Positions 30,384-40,800 of a stretch of DNA of 64,000 nucleotides are shown piece by piece. Source of the stretch: Conus ventricosus (Eukaryota > Mollusca > Gastropoda > Neogastropoda > Conidae). Within the stretch, counting starts at the first letter, position 1. Every line of letters begins with the position of its first letter. The position numbers were made by a program, and so were the translations under genes. The notes beneath the pieces were generated by a model. That model had not been told where the DNA came from. It saw nothing but the letters and a program-made list of their open reading frames with translations, and ran no database searches. The stretch lies in the NCBI GenBank assembly GCA_018398815.1, contig CM031616.1:68161826-68225825 (forward strand). Direction: 5' to 3'.

Positions 30384-31628
30384 CAGTGATGTAGATTTTT
30401 TAATCACCCTATAGGACACTGTGTCCTAGAGATTAAATGTCAATAGGACACAGTGTCCTGGAGTAACCAAAATAATAGGACACCAGACTCGGAACAGGAT
30501 TCATTGTGATAAATGTATTTTATTAACTCAAGGTCCGCCGACTAGAACTGGAGAAGAGTATTAAAAAATACAAAAACAAATAAAATCAACACAATTATGT
30601 TGATGACTAGAATCAGGGCAAAGCTTAGTGAAAGTTGTAAAATAAATGGAAATGTTCATGACTAAATGTTAATGTTCATTGTTGCGAGCTGCAAACGACA
30701 ACAGAAATTACTCATTCAGCATCATTGTTGCGAAACAACTGTCTCTTTTTCTTGCTTGCCCACTTGCTGACAATGGTGTGCAGATATGACTCTTCCCTTT
30801 CCTTCTGGCCTTCGAGCTTTGTCTTCAGGATCATGTCTTGCATCTTCACTGACAGCCTGTTCCGCCTTGCAGTGCACACCAAATTCTGTGAGCTGAAGCC
30901 TCTTTCCACATCAGCAGTGTGCACAGGTAGAACAAGGCATATCTGTGCCAGCTTCATCAGATTGGGGAAATCTGCCTTGTGAAACTGACTGATCAGTTTC
31001 CACAAAGAAGCAGTGCTGTCCCTTGGATAAAGCTGTGCCTTGACAGTAGACTTTGCTTCTTTCCACTCTTCTCTTGTAGCTTCTGGATCACAGAGAGGAG
31101 TGGAAATGTTGGATTTCTCAGTACCATCCTCTTCCTTCCATGTTACTACAACTTCCTTGCCAAAGTGGTCAAAGATCGCTGATCTTTTTCACATTTGAGT
31201 CTCTTCTTTGGTGGCATAATGAAGACTGATGGCGTGATGCACACGTTTTTACCACTGTCGGATGTGAAGGAAAACAAACCGCGCGCAGGCCGGAAATTCA
31301 ACAAGAGTTACTCGCTCTTGCTGAATTCTAAGTCTGTGCTCCTCTCGCCTATCGCATCGCGCTTCAGTCGGTGCGTCAGCCTTAGAGCTGTGCAAATTTT
31401 CCCGAACACGCGATGCGCTTGGCTTTGCCTTTCAACGCTACTCAGTCTCGCACGCCTCCGCACAATAAAACGGCTGTAGACTTGTCCGCGACCTCGTGAA
31501 AACGATAGGACATGCGACCGCTTCGCTTGTATTAGGATCGGACATTTGACCGGATGGAGGTCGAGCCGATCGGTCATTTTACATTTTTATCAGTCAATGA
31601 CCGGAGACCGATGGAAATCTACATCACT
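30384..31628 (-). mobile_element. hAT transposon with internal deletion (hAT-4)
   Basis: Inverted ends CAGTGATGTAGATTT / AAATCTACATCACT. Flank GGTATAT is repeated (30377-30383 and 31629-31635). Removal rejoins LINE B at SNIP/NAIIL on the minus strand. Subterminal DNA holds repeats of AGGACA with palindromic pairs (ATAGGACACTGTGTCCTA at 30402-30419; AATAGGACACAGTGTCCTGG at 30442-30461). It encodes the C-terminal dimerisation part of a hAT transposase on the minus strand. Confidence 0.85.
30712..31217 (-). pseudogene. hAT transposase remnant with hATC dimerisation domain
   Basis: A start-like MPPKKRLKCEKD (ATG complement at 31215-31217) runs straight into internal transposase sequence in a shifted frame: IFDHFGKEVVVTWKEEDGTE, CDPEATREEWKEAK, YPRDSTASLWKLISQFHKAD. 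It then reads FPNLMKLAQICLVLPVHTAD and VERGFSSQNLVCTARRNRLS, which is the hATC motif. The RNase H-like catalytic core is deleted between the first 12 codons and the C-terminal third, so it is not a working transposase. Confidence 0.85.
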
Positions 31629-31903
31629 GGTATATTACTTGCTCTTTCCACAGCGGTTTGCCATTGCAGGATGCTTGTTTTGTCCTTGTTGTCTGGTTGA
31701 TAATATGAACAGAGGTACAATGAGCGACGGCCTTTGATTTTCACTGTCACCCACAAAGCCTCACAGTTTGTCTCCAGTTCCTTGGCAACCATGCTATGCA
31801 GGGTTTCTTTCACAAGAATCAAGACTCCCCCAACCCCCTGTACTCAATCCTTTTGGTATACTCTGTAGCCATGTCTTTTGTCAATGATCTCCGAGTCCTG
31901 GAT
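31629..31903 (-). pseudogene. LINE B segment 4a: endonuclease N-terminal half
   Basis: The minus strand reads MILVKETLHSMVAKELETNC, EALWVTVKIKGRRSLYLCSY, YQPDNKDKTSILQWQTAVER and ASNIP up to hAT-4: strands of the APE-like endonuclease. It lies in a different frame from ORF 31904-32545, with a break near 31870. Confidence 0.85.
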
Positions 31904-32545
31904 TTAGGAGTCTAGGTGGGTTTCTGTACCAAACAGTATGTCTGTTCTTACACTGTCTAAAAGATAACCGAGTTCTGCTTTCTTGCCAGTCACAGATCTA
32001 AAATTTATGTTGACAATGCGCAAGGGTCTTTTTGGTCGTTTGTCTTGCTGGCTAGCTCCAGTGGGAGTAGATGTATGTTTGGGCTGGAAAGTAACTTCTG
32101 TTGGTGTGTTACAGGATGTTTCAACTGAGGGATCTGGAAGAGTTGTCCATGTCTCAGAATCCACACGGTGTAAGTCAAAGACTGTCACGCTGTTTGGGTT
32201 GTTGCAATTAGAGCAGAACCAATGGACTTGTGAATTGTTCAGCCCTTCATAAGTTTCAGGTCCTATGCCTTGACAGTGGGCGTGGAACCATAGGCCACAT
32301 GTCTCACACTCAACACCCGGGTCATCCCATCCCACAGTAGTGGAGCATTCACCACAGTGATAATGCACACTAGCTGAGGCAGTTTCGTTGGCACTATGAG
32401 CGCTACTTTGGTTTGGGCCTGGATTTGGTTCGGGTGCGTAGCTCTGGGCAAGTAGTAAGGCAGTGAGGTAGAGTAGTGTTTGTTTCTGCCTGTATGAAGT
32501 TTGGGTACCGCATTGACTAGTGGCAGAAATTGCTCGAACGAACAA
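31904..32545 (-). CDS. LINE B 5' ORF: 2A-like motif, PHD finger, start of endonuclease
   Basis: 213 codons from ATG at 32545. Residues about 23-36 are hydrophobic (TLLYLTALLLAQSY), followed by APEPNPGP (residues 37-44), a 2A-like ribosome-skipping motif in degenerate form (NPGP intact; D and V/I of the consensus replaced). Residues about 63-115 form a PHD-type finger: CGEC, CETCGLWFHAHC, and WFCSNC. The end reads LRIVNINFRSVTGKKAELGY and LFGTETHLDS, the first two strands of the endonuclease with the catalytic E of ETH. Hydrophobic-NPGP starts and PHD fingers are known in CR1-group ORFs of invertebrates. The single chain, without a separate ORF1, continues after a frame change at 31904. Confidence 0.82.
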   Translation of the reverse strand: MFVRAISATSQCGTQTSYRQKQTLLYLTALLLAQSYAPEPNPGPNQSSAHSANETASASVHYHCGECSTTVGWDDPGVECETCGLWFHAHCQGIGPETYEGLNNSQVHWFCSNCNNPNSVTVFDLHRVDSETWTTLPDPSVETSCNTPTEVTFQPKHTSTPTGASQQDKRPKRPLRIVNINFRSVTGKKAELGYLLDSVRTDILFGTETHLDS

Positions 32546-32747
32546 GAACTTTGTCTAGTGTATTCTGCACACTTGTTTTACATAGAAACCAGTCTGGTTT
32601 ACATCTGTTATCTGAACAGGTTTGTTCAATTGTTGTCTAAGATGAATGTATGGATCTGGAACAATGTAGTCACAAGGACCAGCAGGGTAATGTTTCTATT
32701 GAACATGGTTAGTGTTTGAGTTAACCACTTACCTGTTAAGCACGGTT

Positions 32748-32806
<59 letters not shown>

Positions 32807-34213
32807 CCTTTTCAGGTGTCTTCAGTGAGACTGAAATAGTATTCCACACACTGGTAATCGACTTCAACTCCACATGTGCAACACTTACTTGTTGGGCTTC
32901 AAGTTCAAGGAAGAGCTACCACCACATCACGTAAATTAATGAGAAAAAAAAAAGCGTGATGACAGTAGCCATCTTGGTCTTGGTACACAGTTAACTGTGA
33001 CTGATGTTAATCACTTTTCCATCCAGACTGCAGTCGATACATCCAAAGTAGTAGTTCACCCACTGGGAGTCGACTCTACAAGTGCAACATTTACTAGCTG
33101 AACTTCAAGGAAGAAAGAACTTACTCCACGTCTGAACATCACATGAATCGGTGAAAACAAAAGCAGGATGGCGGTATTTTGGTAGCCATTTTGGTCTTGG
33201 TCCACAGTTCACTTTCATCACTTTTCCATCTAAACTACAGTCAAATCATCTAATTCCATGTCATTTTCTCAAAACACAAAAAAGAAGCTAATACAATACT
33301 TGTTTTATGCATAAACAATTTAGAAACTCCCCCCAAACTGGTGAAAATTAACAATCACATATGCCACTCGGAGAAACACGTCTACGCTGACCGGAAGCTG
33401 ACCCACCTCCTCTCGTGATGTCATGACTGACGATTGTGACAATAACTTGCAGCTATCAAGATGGATCCATATGTACCCTTCTGGCTGGTCTTGTATGTTG
33501 CTGCTATCTTGATACATGCAGCCTGTCAGTTTAAAAAAAACCCACTGATAAGTGTGACATTGTATGCAAGATGCCTGTCTCCCCACTCTCGCCGTTAAAC
33601 TGAAAAGTGGAATGAAATATGGAATATACTGTCAGTTGGAAATTGGAAGAAAGGCGAAAACAGCAATGGGGACCGGCCTTTATGTTTCATTCAATGCGTA
33701 TAAATAAGACATTCATATGTACTACTACAAGCCAATGGTCATATTCTGTCTTCTTCTACCTACTTTGGTGCATGTGAAAGACAACAGATGCCAGCAACTC
33801 GGGACTGAATGCTTGAATTTTGTTCTACAGTTTAGCCCCAAAAGTTTTCGACTATGAGTAGGTCAGTGCTTTGTCAGAATAGGGACAGATGTTGCTATTG
33901 AAGCTAGAAAATAGTGTGGCACAGTGAGAGAAACGATCTGTCTTTAGAAGTGTTTGTGTTGTGAGGATGGAGTCAGAGAAAAGGAGAGGGTTGTAAACAA
34001 AGGTTCCATTCTGAATGCTTTCTACATCAGATGGGCAGCAACATCAGTTTGGAAAGCCCATGGACATGCGGCTTCCACTGTTCTTTTATTTATTTTCTTA
34101 AGTTGATTTTTGATTATAATTTGATCTATAAATTTCCAGAGTGAAGTATGTTATTAAAACCCCCATGTGCTGATAGATGAAATTTGTAAACGTCAGCTTT
34201 TATCTGTCCACAG
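32546..34213. other. Unassigned region upstream of SR gene, with microsatellite and tandem duplication
   Basis: It contains (CA)n at about 32753-32801 and an imperfect tandem duplication of about 200 bp (about 32852-33049 and 33062-33250; both copies carry TAGCCAT-TTGGTCTTGG, CACTTTTCCATC and CTTCAAGGAAG). No promoter motif can be defended. The last bases TTATCTGTCCACAG (34200-34213) look like a splice acceptor opening a 5' UTR exon at 34214, so the promoter of the SR gene lies further left. Confidence 0.5.
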
Positions 34214-34713
34214 CTACTTTCTGCCGGATGCCATCCTCCAAGTGGCAGACAGTACACTCAGCCAGCTGCCATGGGAAGTCGCTCACGTTCTCGCTCACGC
34301 TCCCTCTCCAAGTCCAAGTCCAAGTCCAAATCTAAATCCAAATCCAGATCTTATTCATCTCCCTCGCGTTCACGATCGCGCTCACATTCACGCTCACATT
34401 CCAGGTCCAGATCTAGGTCCCGTTCCCGCTCTCGCTCCCGTTCTCGATCCCGTAGTCGCACCCCCTCTACACCTGATCGCCGGCGTCGGGGAAGCAGTGG
34501 GGGCAGGGGTGACGACACTGGTGTTCGTGTAGGCACCCGAATCCATGTGGGTAGCCTGTCCACATCCACATCCATACGAGATATCCGAGAGGAGTTTGGG
34601 AGGTATGGTGACATCATTGACATGTGGATGCCCCGCACACAACCTGCCATTGCCTTTGTTGTGTATAGCCACAGAGAGGATGCTTTGAAAGCCATCAAGC
34701 GCATGGACGGAGA
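34214..34713 (+). CDS. SR gene exon with start codon (UTR from 34214, coding from 34271)
   Basis: Acceptor CTGTCCACAG at 34213, 57-bp UTR, start at 34271, end GGAGA with donor GTAAGT at 34714. It encodes the N-terminal RS region and nearly all of the RRM. Confidence 0.88.
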
Positions 34714-34786
34714 GTAAGTAGTTGGAAAATTTTATGTTGTGTTTGCTGTTGGAGCTGGTTATGGGTAAAAACACCCACATACACAT

Positions 34787-34834
<48 letters not shown>

Positions 34835-37800
34835 TATGAATTTGCAGTTCTGGGGTTCTTATGTGTGATTTCTGTAACAAAAAACAAAAAATGGAATTGC
34901 ATGTACTTTGATCAATTCTTGGTGTATTTTCCATCTTTGAAAGAAAAAGATTTGTTTTGTATGTTATCTCTTTTTAATTGTTCGGTCTGTTTATGAAATT
35001 TATGTGTTGTGCACCTGAATGCCATTTATTTATTAAGGGGTTCTTCACATGCTCCGCAGCATATTGTGATACTGGTTGTTTATTTTAATAAGAAAGTGTT
35101 ATAAAACCAGCCGCCGTGGCAAAGTGTTTAGCGTCGTGGACTCCCGGCTGGGAGGTTGTGGGTTCGAATCCCATCAGAAGTCATGTGGGTTTTTTCTGCC
35201 CCGACCGGCTCCTACCCAGAGTTGAGTTGCTGCGGACTCAGTTCGGAAGACTGGGACCACGCAGTCGAGTTTCATCCACTTAATGGATGCGTTTCTGAGA
35301 GTGTTGCTCAAATTTCCTGACCAACACTGCAGGTGCCTGTATCTCTCGGGCCTGGTTGACGCCGGGATATATTATAAAAGGAAGCGTAGAGTACAGCCCT
35401 GTCATGTAGTCTCAGACCAAACTGGAAATCCGTAGCATCATCTTAATCATCATCCTCCTCATCGATCAGCATTAAAAAAAAAAGTCTCAAAGTCTGTGGC
35501 CCTTCATGCCCTGCTCTCATGGTGACCTCAGTTTCGATGTCCTCTCCACGGCTGTGGCCTTGGTTTGGTTCCGTTGGGGTCACCTGTATCGGCGAGTCCA
35601 TGGGGGTTGTCGTTGGACAGACGTGGTGGCGCCCTCCGGAGAGAGAGCTCACTCACGCCGGCTCCGCAACTAAGCAATTATTGTCTTCAGTAGGGGGCTT
35701 AGTAGGTGGTGTCCTTCTTATGTTAGATCAGAACAGGCGCCACTGAACACCACCGAAGTGACTCGGCAGCAGTGCAGTGTCTCCTCCAGTGGGTTGCCTC
35801 TTGACGACTTGACATTGACTGCTCCCTGTGGATTGCTGGGGCTGAGGCGGGGCCGACCAGGCTGTGGCTGTGGACGGGGTGTTGGAATGAGCGGCGTGGG
35901 TGCACTGCCTCTGAGGTGGCGTAGAGGTTGGGACAGCAAAAAAAAAAAAGAAAAAAAAAAGAAAGTTAAAAAAACAAAAACAGGTTTGTAAAATGTTCAT
36001 ATTTTGAAAATGTATAAAATTGAAAAAAAAAAGTTAAGTTAAAAATTGTTCTAGGTCAGTTACTGAGATAACTTGGGACTGAAACAGCTCTGCTTCATCA
36101 TTTTAGAGTAAAAGAGGCATGTTTTGATACAGCTTGGCTTCATCATTTTTGATAATTGGAGGCATATTCTTAACAGCTTGGCTTCTTCATGTTTTTGTTA
36201 GAGGCATGTTTTTGAATCTTACTCTCCCTCGTAGCATTAGTGTTGGTGTAGAAAAGTAACTTTGATTTATTATTTCACTTCTTTCTGAAAAACTTTTAAG
36301 GAGATTTCTGGGCTGACAAGTTTCTCTGCTGTAACTCGGGGGATGTTAAAAAGATGACGCTGTTTTCACCCTCTAAGTTTAAACAGTTTTCTGGTGATGG
36401 AGTTACTTCGCTTTTATATATATATATTGTAGATTGGTATTAACAAAGAACTTCCCAACACCTGTTCAATGTTTTTTTTAATTATTATTTCTGACCAAGA
36501 CTGGTGCCTGTTGGATACTTAAAACTTTTTTTTTTTAAAATTAAATTTGTTTCTGACCCATTTGAACACATTATCTCCATGGAAAATGATAGATCACTGG
36601 CTGCATTACTATGGGGTGGTTTTTTAATCTTGCTAAAAAATTTTCAGAATTTACAGTGGGAGTAAGATTGCCGCCTTAATTTTTCGAAAACCATCCTTAT
36701 CAGCATTTGAGGGGAGTTGTGCTCGGAGAAGTAATAAAGTTTTATTCAATATTAAAGAAAAGTTTAAGGTTAGCTGAACATTTCTTAGATAACAAATATC
36801 TGATATCCAGACAGTATGAAAAGTGCCCTTTCTTCCATGTCTAGAACATTGCATAGCCGCCGCATCCGAGTGTCCTTGGCCCGGCCCAGAAACCAGGCAG
36901 TGCGGGGCGGCGCCTACAACCCTAATTTGCGATGTTACCAGTGCGGAAAGCGGGGACACTTTTCCCGGGACTGCCGTGCACGTCAGTGGAGCCCTTCGCG
37001 GGAAACAAGGCGGTATGTACAATTCACAGTGGTTCTCTATTCTTCTTGTTTCCCATACCTTCTAGCTGGGTTCACTTCTGCTTTTGTTTCCTTTTGAAGT
37101 TCCCATTATATTTACTTCTTATGATTATGACTTTTTTTGTTACTGGGTCGGGGCTGGTGTTGAGTCGTGGTGATACCATTGCTTTAATTAAGTTCACTTT
37201 TTGCTTTTCAAGATGTATGAGTTATAGGACTTTTGGACTTTTTTTTTTTTTTTTTTTTGGTCCTGAATGCTCTGGTTGCACTGTGGCAGCAAGTCTGTTG
37301 ACCTCTGTGGCTGGCAGACCTTGCTCTACATTATGGCTTTTTCTTTATTCTCCAGTGGTATGGTTTAATTTGGAAACTGTGTTCCTGAATAAAAAAAAAA
37401 GCAACTGAATTTTGAGCATAACGGTTTTCTCAGTTTCACGCAAGGAAGCAAAAATATACTTTGCACAAAGGTAAGCTTAAGCAATGTTCTTGATCATATT
37501 GGAGTGTCCCCCTCCTTCTCCCACATGATGTTTTGCTCATGCATATGAAGAAGGTGAGGTTGATGATTGGTTTTAAGCTGTGTACTGTTGTCATGCCACT
37601 AGAGTTCCAAGTAGGATTTATGTGTGTTTCAAGTATTAAAATTCAAAATATTGTTTCTGTGAGTGCCATTTACACTGGACGGACACTGTTTTCTGAGTGA
37701 GCCTGTCATATATTTTCTTCTGTAAAAGATGTAGGTTGTTTTGGTTTCTAGGGTTTGGTGCTACAAGTTTTCTTTGGCACTGGTAGAGTTCTGAGGACAT

Positions 37801-40800
37801 GGAGGTAAATCAGAGATAATAGATTACAGGCAGTAGCCCCTTGACCATCTCCTGTACCCCTTTTGCTGACCCTCTTGTCTTCCCACTCTTTCTCTTCTCT
37901 CATTGCAGTCATCTGATAGTTGATGAAGAAGAGGATTCTTTGGAAATGTTTTGGCAGGTCATTGATAAAAAGAGTAGACGGTAGGAAACATTCATGTGCT
38001 GTTCATGATGTTTACATGTCGCCTTTGCATTCATAGTGATTGTAAGCTGCAGAGTGCTTTAAAAAAAAAAAAGCAACCTCTGCATCTTGAGGAATGAAGA
38101 AAACGTCGTTGCTGTTTAGCACATGACAAAATGAAATAGAAGAACCAGAAATTGGTAATGTAAATCACATCTTCACACAGAGCTCTACTAACTTGCTAGT
38201 TATCATTCTTTGTGGACAAGATGATTGGTTTGTTTGAACTTAGTCTTTCAATAGTTTCTGTAGCTACAATGTGTTTGCATATGGTGTATGTGTACATGTA
38301 TGTGAGTGTGTACTGTGTGGGTGTGGGTGTGCATGCACATTTGTGTGAAAGTTCATGTGTGTGTGTGTGTGTGAGTGTATACAGTAATATCTTTTCACAA
38401 GCCTACGCCAGGATACTTGTAAGCCATGTAAAGTGGTGTGCAAGGATGAGCATTAATTTATAAAGTCCCTTCTTTTTTTGCGTAAATGTGTGTTTTGTAT
38501 TTTCCATCCCAGTTGCTCATTTGTAGTTGTCAGATAAGCAATGACCTGGATTCCCATTGGAAAAAGCGGTAGTTCTGAGAGAAGACGAATTTGTGAGCAA
38601 TGTCATCCAGTTGCTCAGGTGTAGCAATGGTGTAATTCTTTTGGTAAACATGACAGATTGGTGTATTTTATTACATCTCTGTTCTAGCCAGTTTTGGCCT
38701 TCGCAGAGCAGAAAACAGCTTTATAATTCAGTTGAAAAAAATCTGATTAGAAAAAAAAATCTGTAAGTCCTTGATCTCTCAATTCATCAGCAGTGCAACC
38801 AGTAATGTGTGTGTGTGTGCATGTGCATGATTGCGTGTGTGTATGTGTGTGTGTGAATGCGCGCGCTCTTTTGTATGAGAGCATGCATTTGAGTGCTAGA
38901 GTCGTGCACATGTTGTTAAATGTTAAATGCAGGTTACTTACAATGGCTTTTTTTTTTTTTTTTTTGTACGTGACAGAGACATATGTTTTTCAGTATGTTT
39001 TCCATTTTTAACCAGGCACGGGCATACATAAAGGGTACGGTAAGATAGAACGTGGAGACACTATGTCTACATCACAGTACGCTCTCTCAACCAGCTAACT
39101 TCAGACGAGAGGTGTCCAGATGTCACGATCGGATGTGACGTTTGCCGCACGTAAACGCGACGATTAAACGCCTTTGTAGGTTTGACGTGCTGTTCATTCA
39201 TTCCCCCTTTGTTTACTTTTTCTACAGGAGTAACAAATCTGGTAATGAGAATGAGAGTTGTGTGGTAAGTCGTATCCACCTGAGGCTTATGTTGGCAGCT
39301 TGCTATTGAGCTCCCCGAAGAGGGGGGGGGGGCCGTGGAATTTCAACATTATCCAGTGGTAATTGAATTTCTTTTTTTTTTTTTTTTTGGGGTGTTGACA
39401 AATGTTTTGAAGTTTGTTGTAAGTTAAATCATGTAATAAATATGTAGCGTCAGAATGTTGACCTTATGCAGGGGTGCAAGTGATCCGGGGTAGGTCGCAG
39501 ATCTGGCTCAGCAGATGTTCGAATTCCCCAAATCTTTTTAGCCAGATTTTGATCATTTCTGGCTTTCAGACGCATGATGACTGTAGCCAGATTCTGACAA
39601 TTTCTGGCTTTCGGATGTATGATATTTGATTTTTTTCTTTTTTTTTTTGAAAGCAGAAAAAGAAAGAGAGGTCTGTAACAGTGAAAAGAGATTTCTCTCT
39701 AAACTGGCACATTTGAAATTGCTTTGTGTATTCGTAAACTTCTTGCCTGCTAATTGAGCTTTCATTTGCAAAAGGCAATTTTTCTCTCCACTGTTTTCAT
39801 GGCAGGTGACCAGTCTGTGGATCAGTGGATTCATGATGAGAAAAGATGCATAGATGTGCGTAGAAACAAAGGAGGACGTGGTCAGGAGGTGGAGATGGTG
39901 GAATGAAGGCAATGAAGACACAGATAAGTTTGAAACATGATGCTAGAAGATTAAACTGGTGCCTCTGGGAACATTGCCATAGCTATACTTTGCAGAAGCA
40001 TTGTTACAGTATACAGATGACTGGTTTTTTCCCCCTCTTGACTTAGTACACTTTTTCTTTTTTTAAAAAAGCTTTTGCAATGGCGTCAGAACCAGAAGGC
40101 CCCCAGTATTTAAAGCAGAAGAGGTACAGAGTAAACAAACAAAAGAAAAAGATTTTTTTAAAGGCACTAATAAGTGATAACACTTGCCATTACTTGTGTC
40201 TTCCCTCCGCAGTTGGGAAATGTAGAAGATGAGCATGTTGAGATAAGAGCCCTCCCTATACCGGTTTATACAAAAAGTTTGGAAAACGAGTCACCACCCC
40301 CCCCCCCCCCCCCCCCCCCCCCTCCTCTGTTCTGTGTAAGTTTGAAAGGTGTCCCTTATACTTTTTTTGGTCTTTATTTTAGATGTGGACGAGGTGCCCT
40401 TGTTCAGGCTTTTCCAGACTTGCCATGACATTTGAACACAGTTTCAGGTTTCTGGACCCTTCCCTACTTGCACCCCTGCATAATGAGAGACAGCGAGTGG
40501 ACAACTCGTAACAGACTGCTTATGTAACATAATGGTCAACTGTTTTACACAATGGACATGTTGGTTGTAGAAGCATAGTGCATCTTCAGCTACCACTGAT
40601 ATTGGATGCATTTTCAACATGACACGGTACAAAGTGATATTCATATTCATTTCAGTTCAGCATTTGGGATATGTTAATAGTCAGCTGAGCCACCTGACAC
40701 ACAACATGATTGGCTTATGAATCGGGGAATCCGCTGACTGAAGAAGCTTGCTCATTATCTGTGCAGATTTGTTGATTTCCTGTACTGCTGATGACAGCTG

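Larger units (their letters stand above)
37013..39463 (+). other. Intron 2, first part
   Basis: AT-rich intron containing two candidate alternative exons (listed separately), T-runs (37230-37258, 38947-38963, 39372-39388), and interrupted TG tracts near 38276-38378 and 38804-38860. No transposon protein seen. Confidence 0.6.

Noticed and set aside
34167..34704. Other frames over the RS-coding exon (Pro/Asn-rich plus frame, Arg/Asp-rich minus frame)
   Set aside because: Shadows of the RS codons; only the 34271 frame has RRM motifs and joins to the next exons.
35111..35180. A tRNA gene in SR intron 1
   Set aside because: A and B boxes are present but there is no acceptor-stem closure, and the sequence continues into a dispersed SINE body with other copies.
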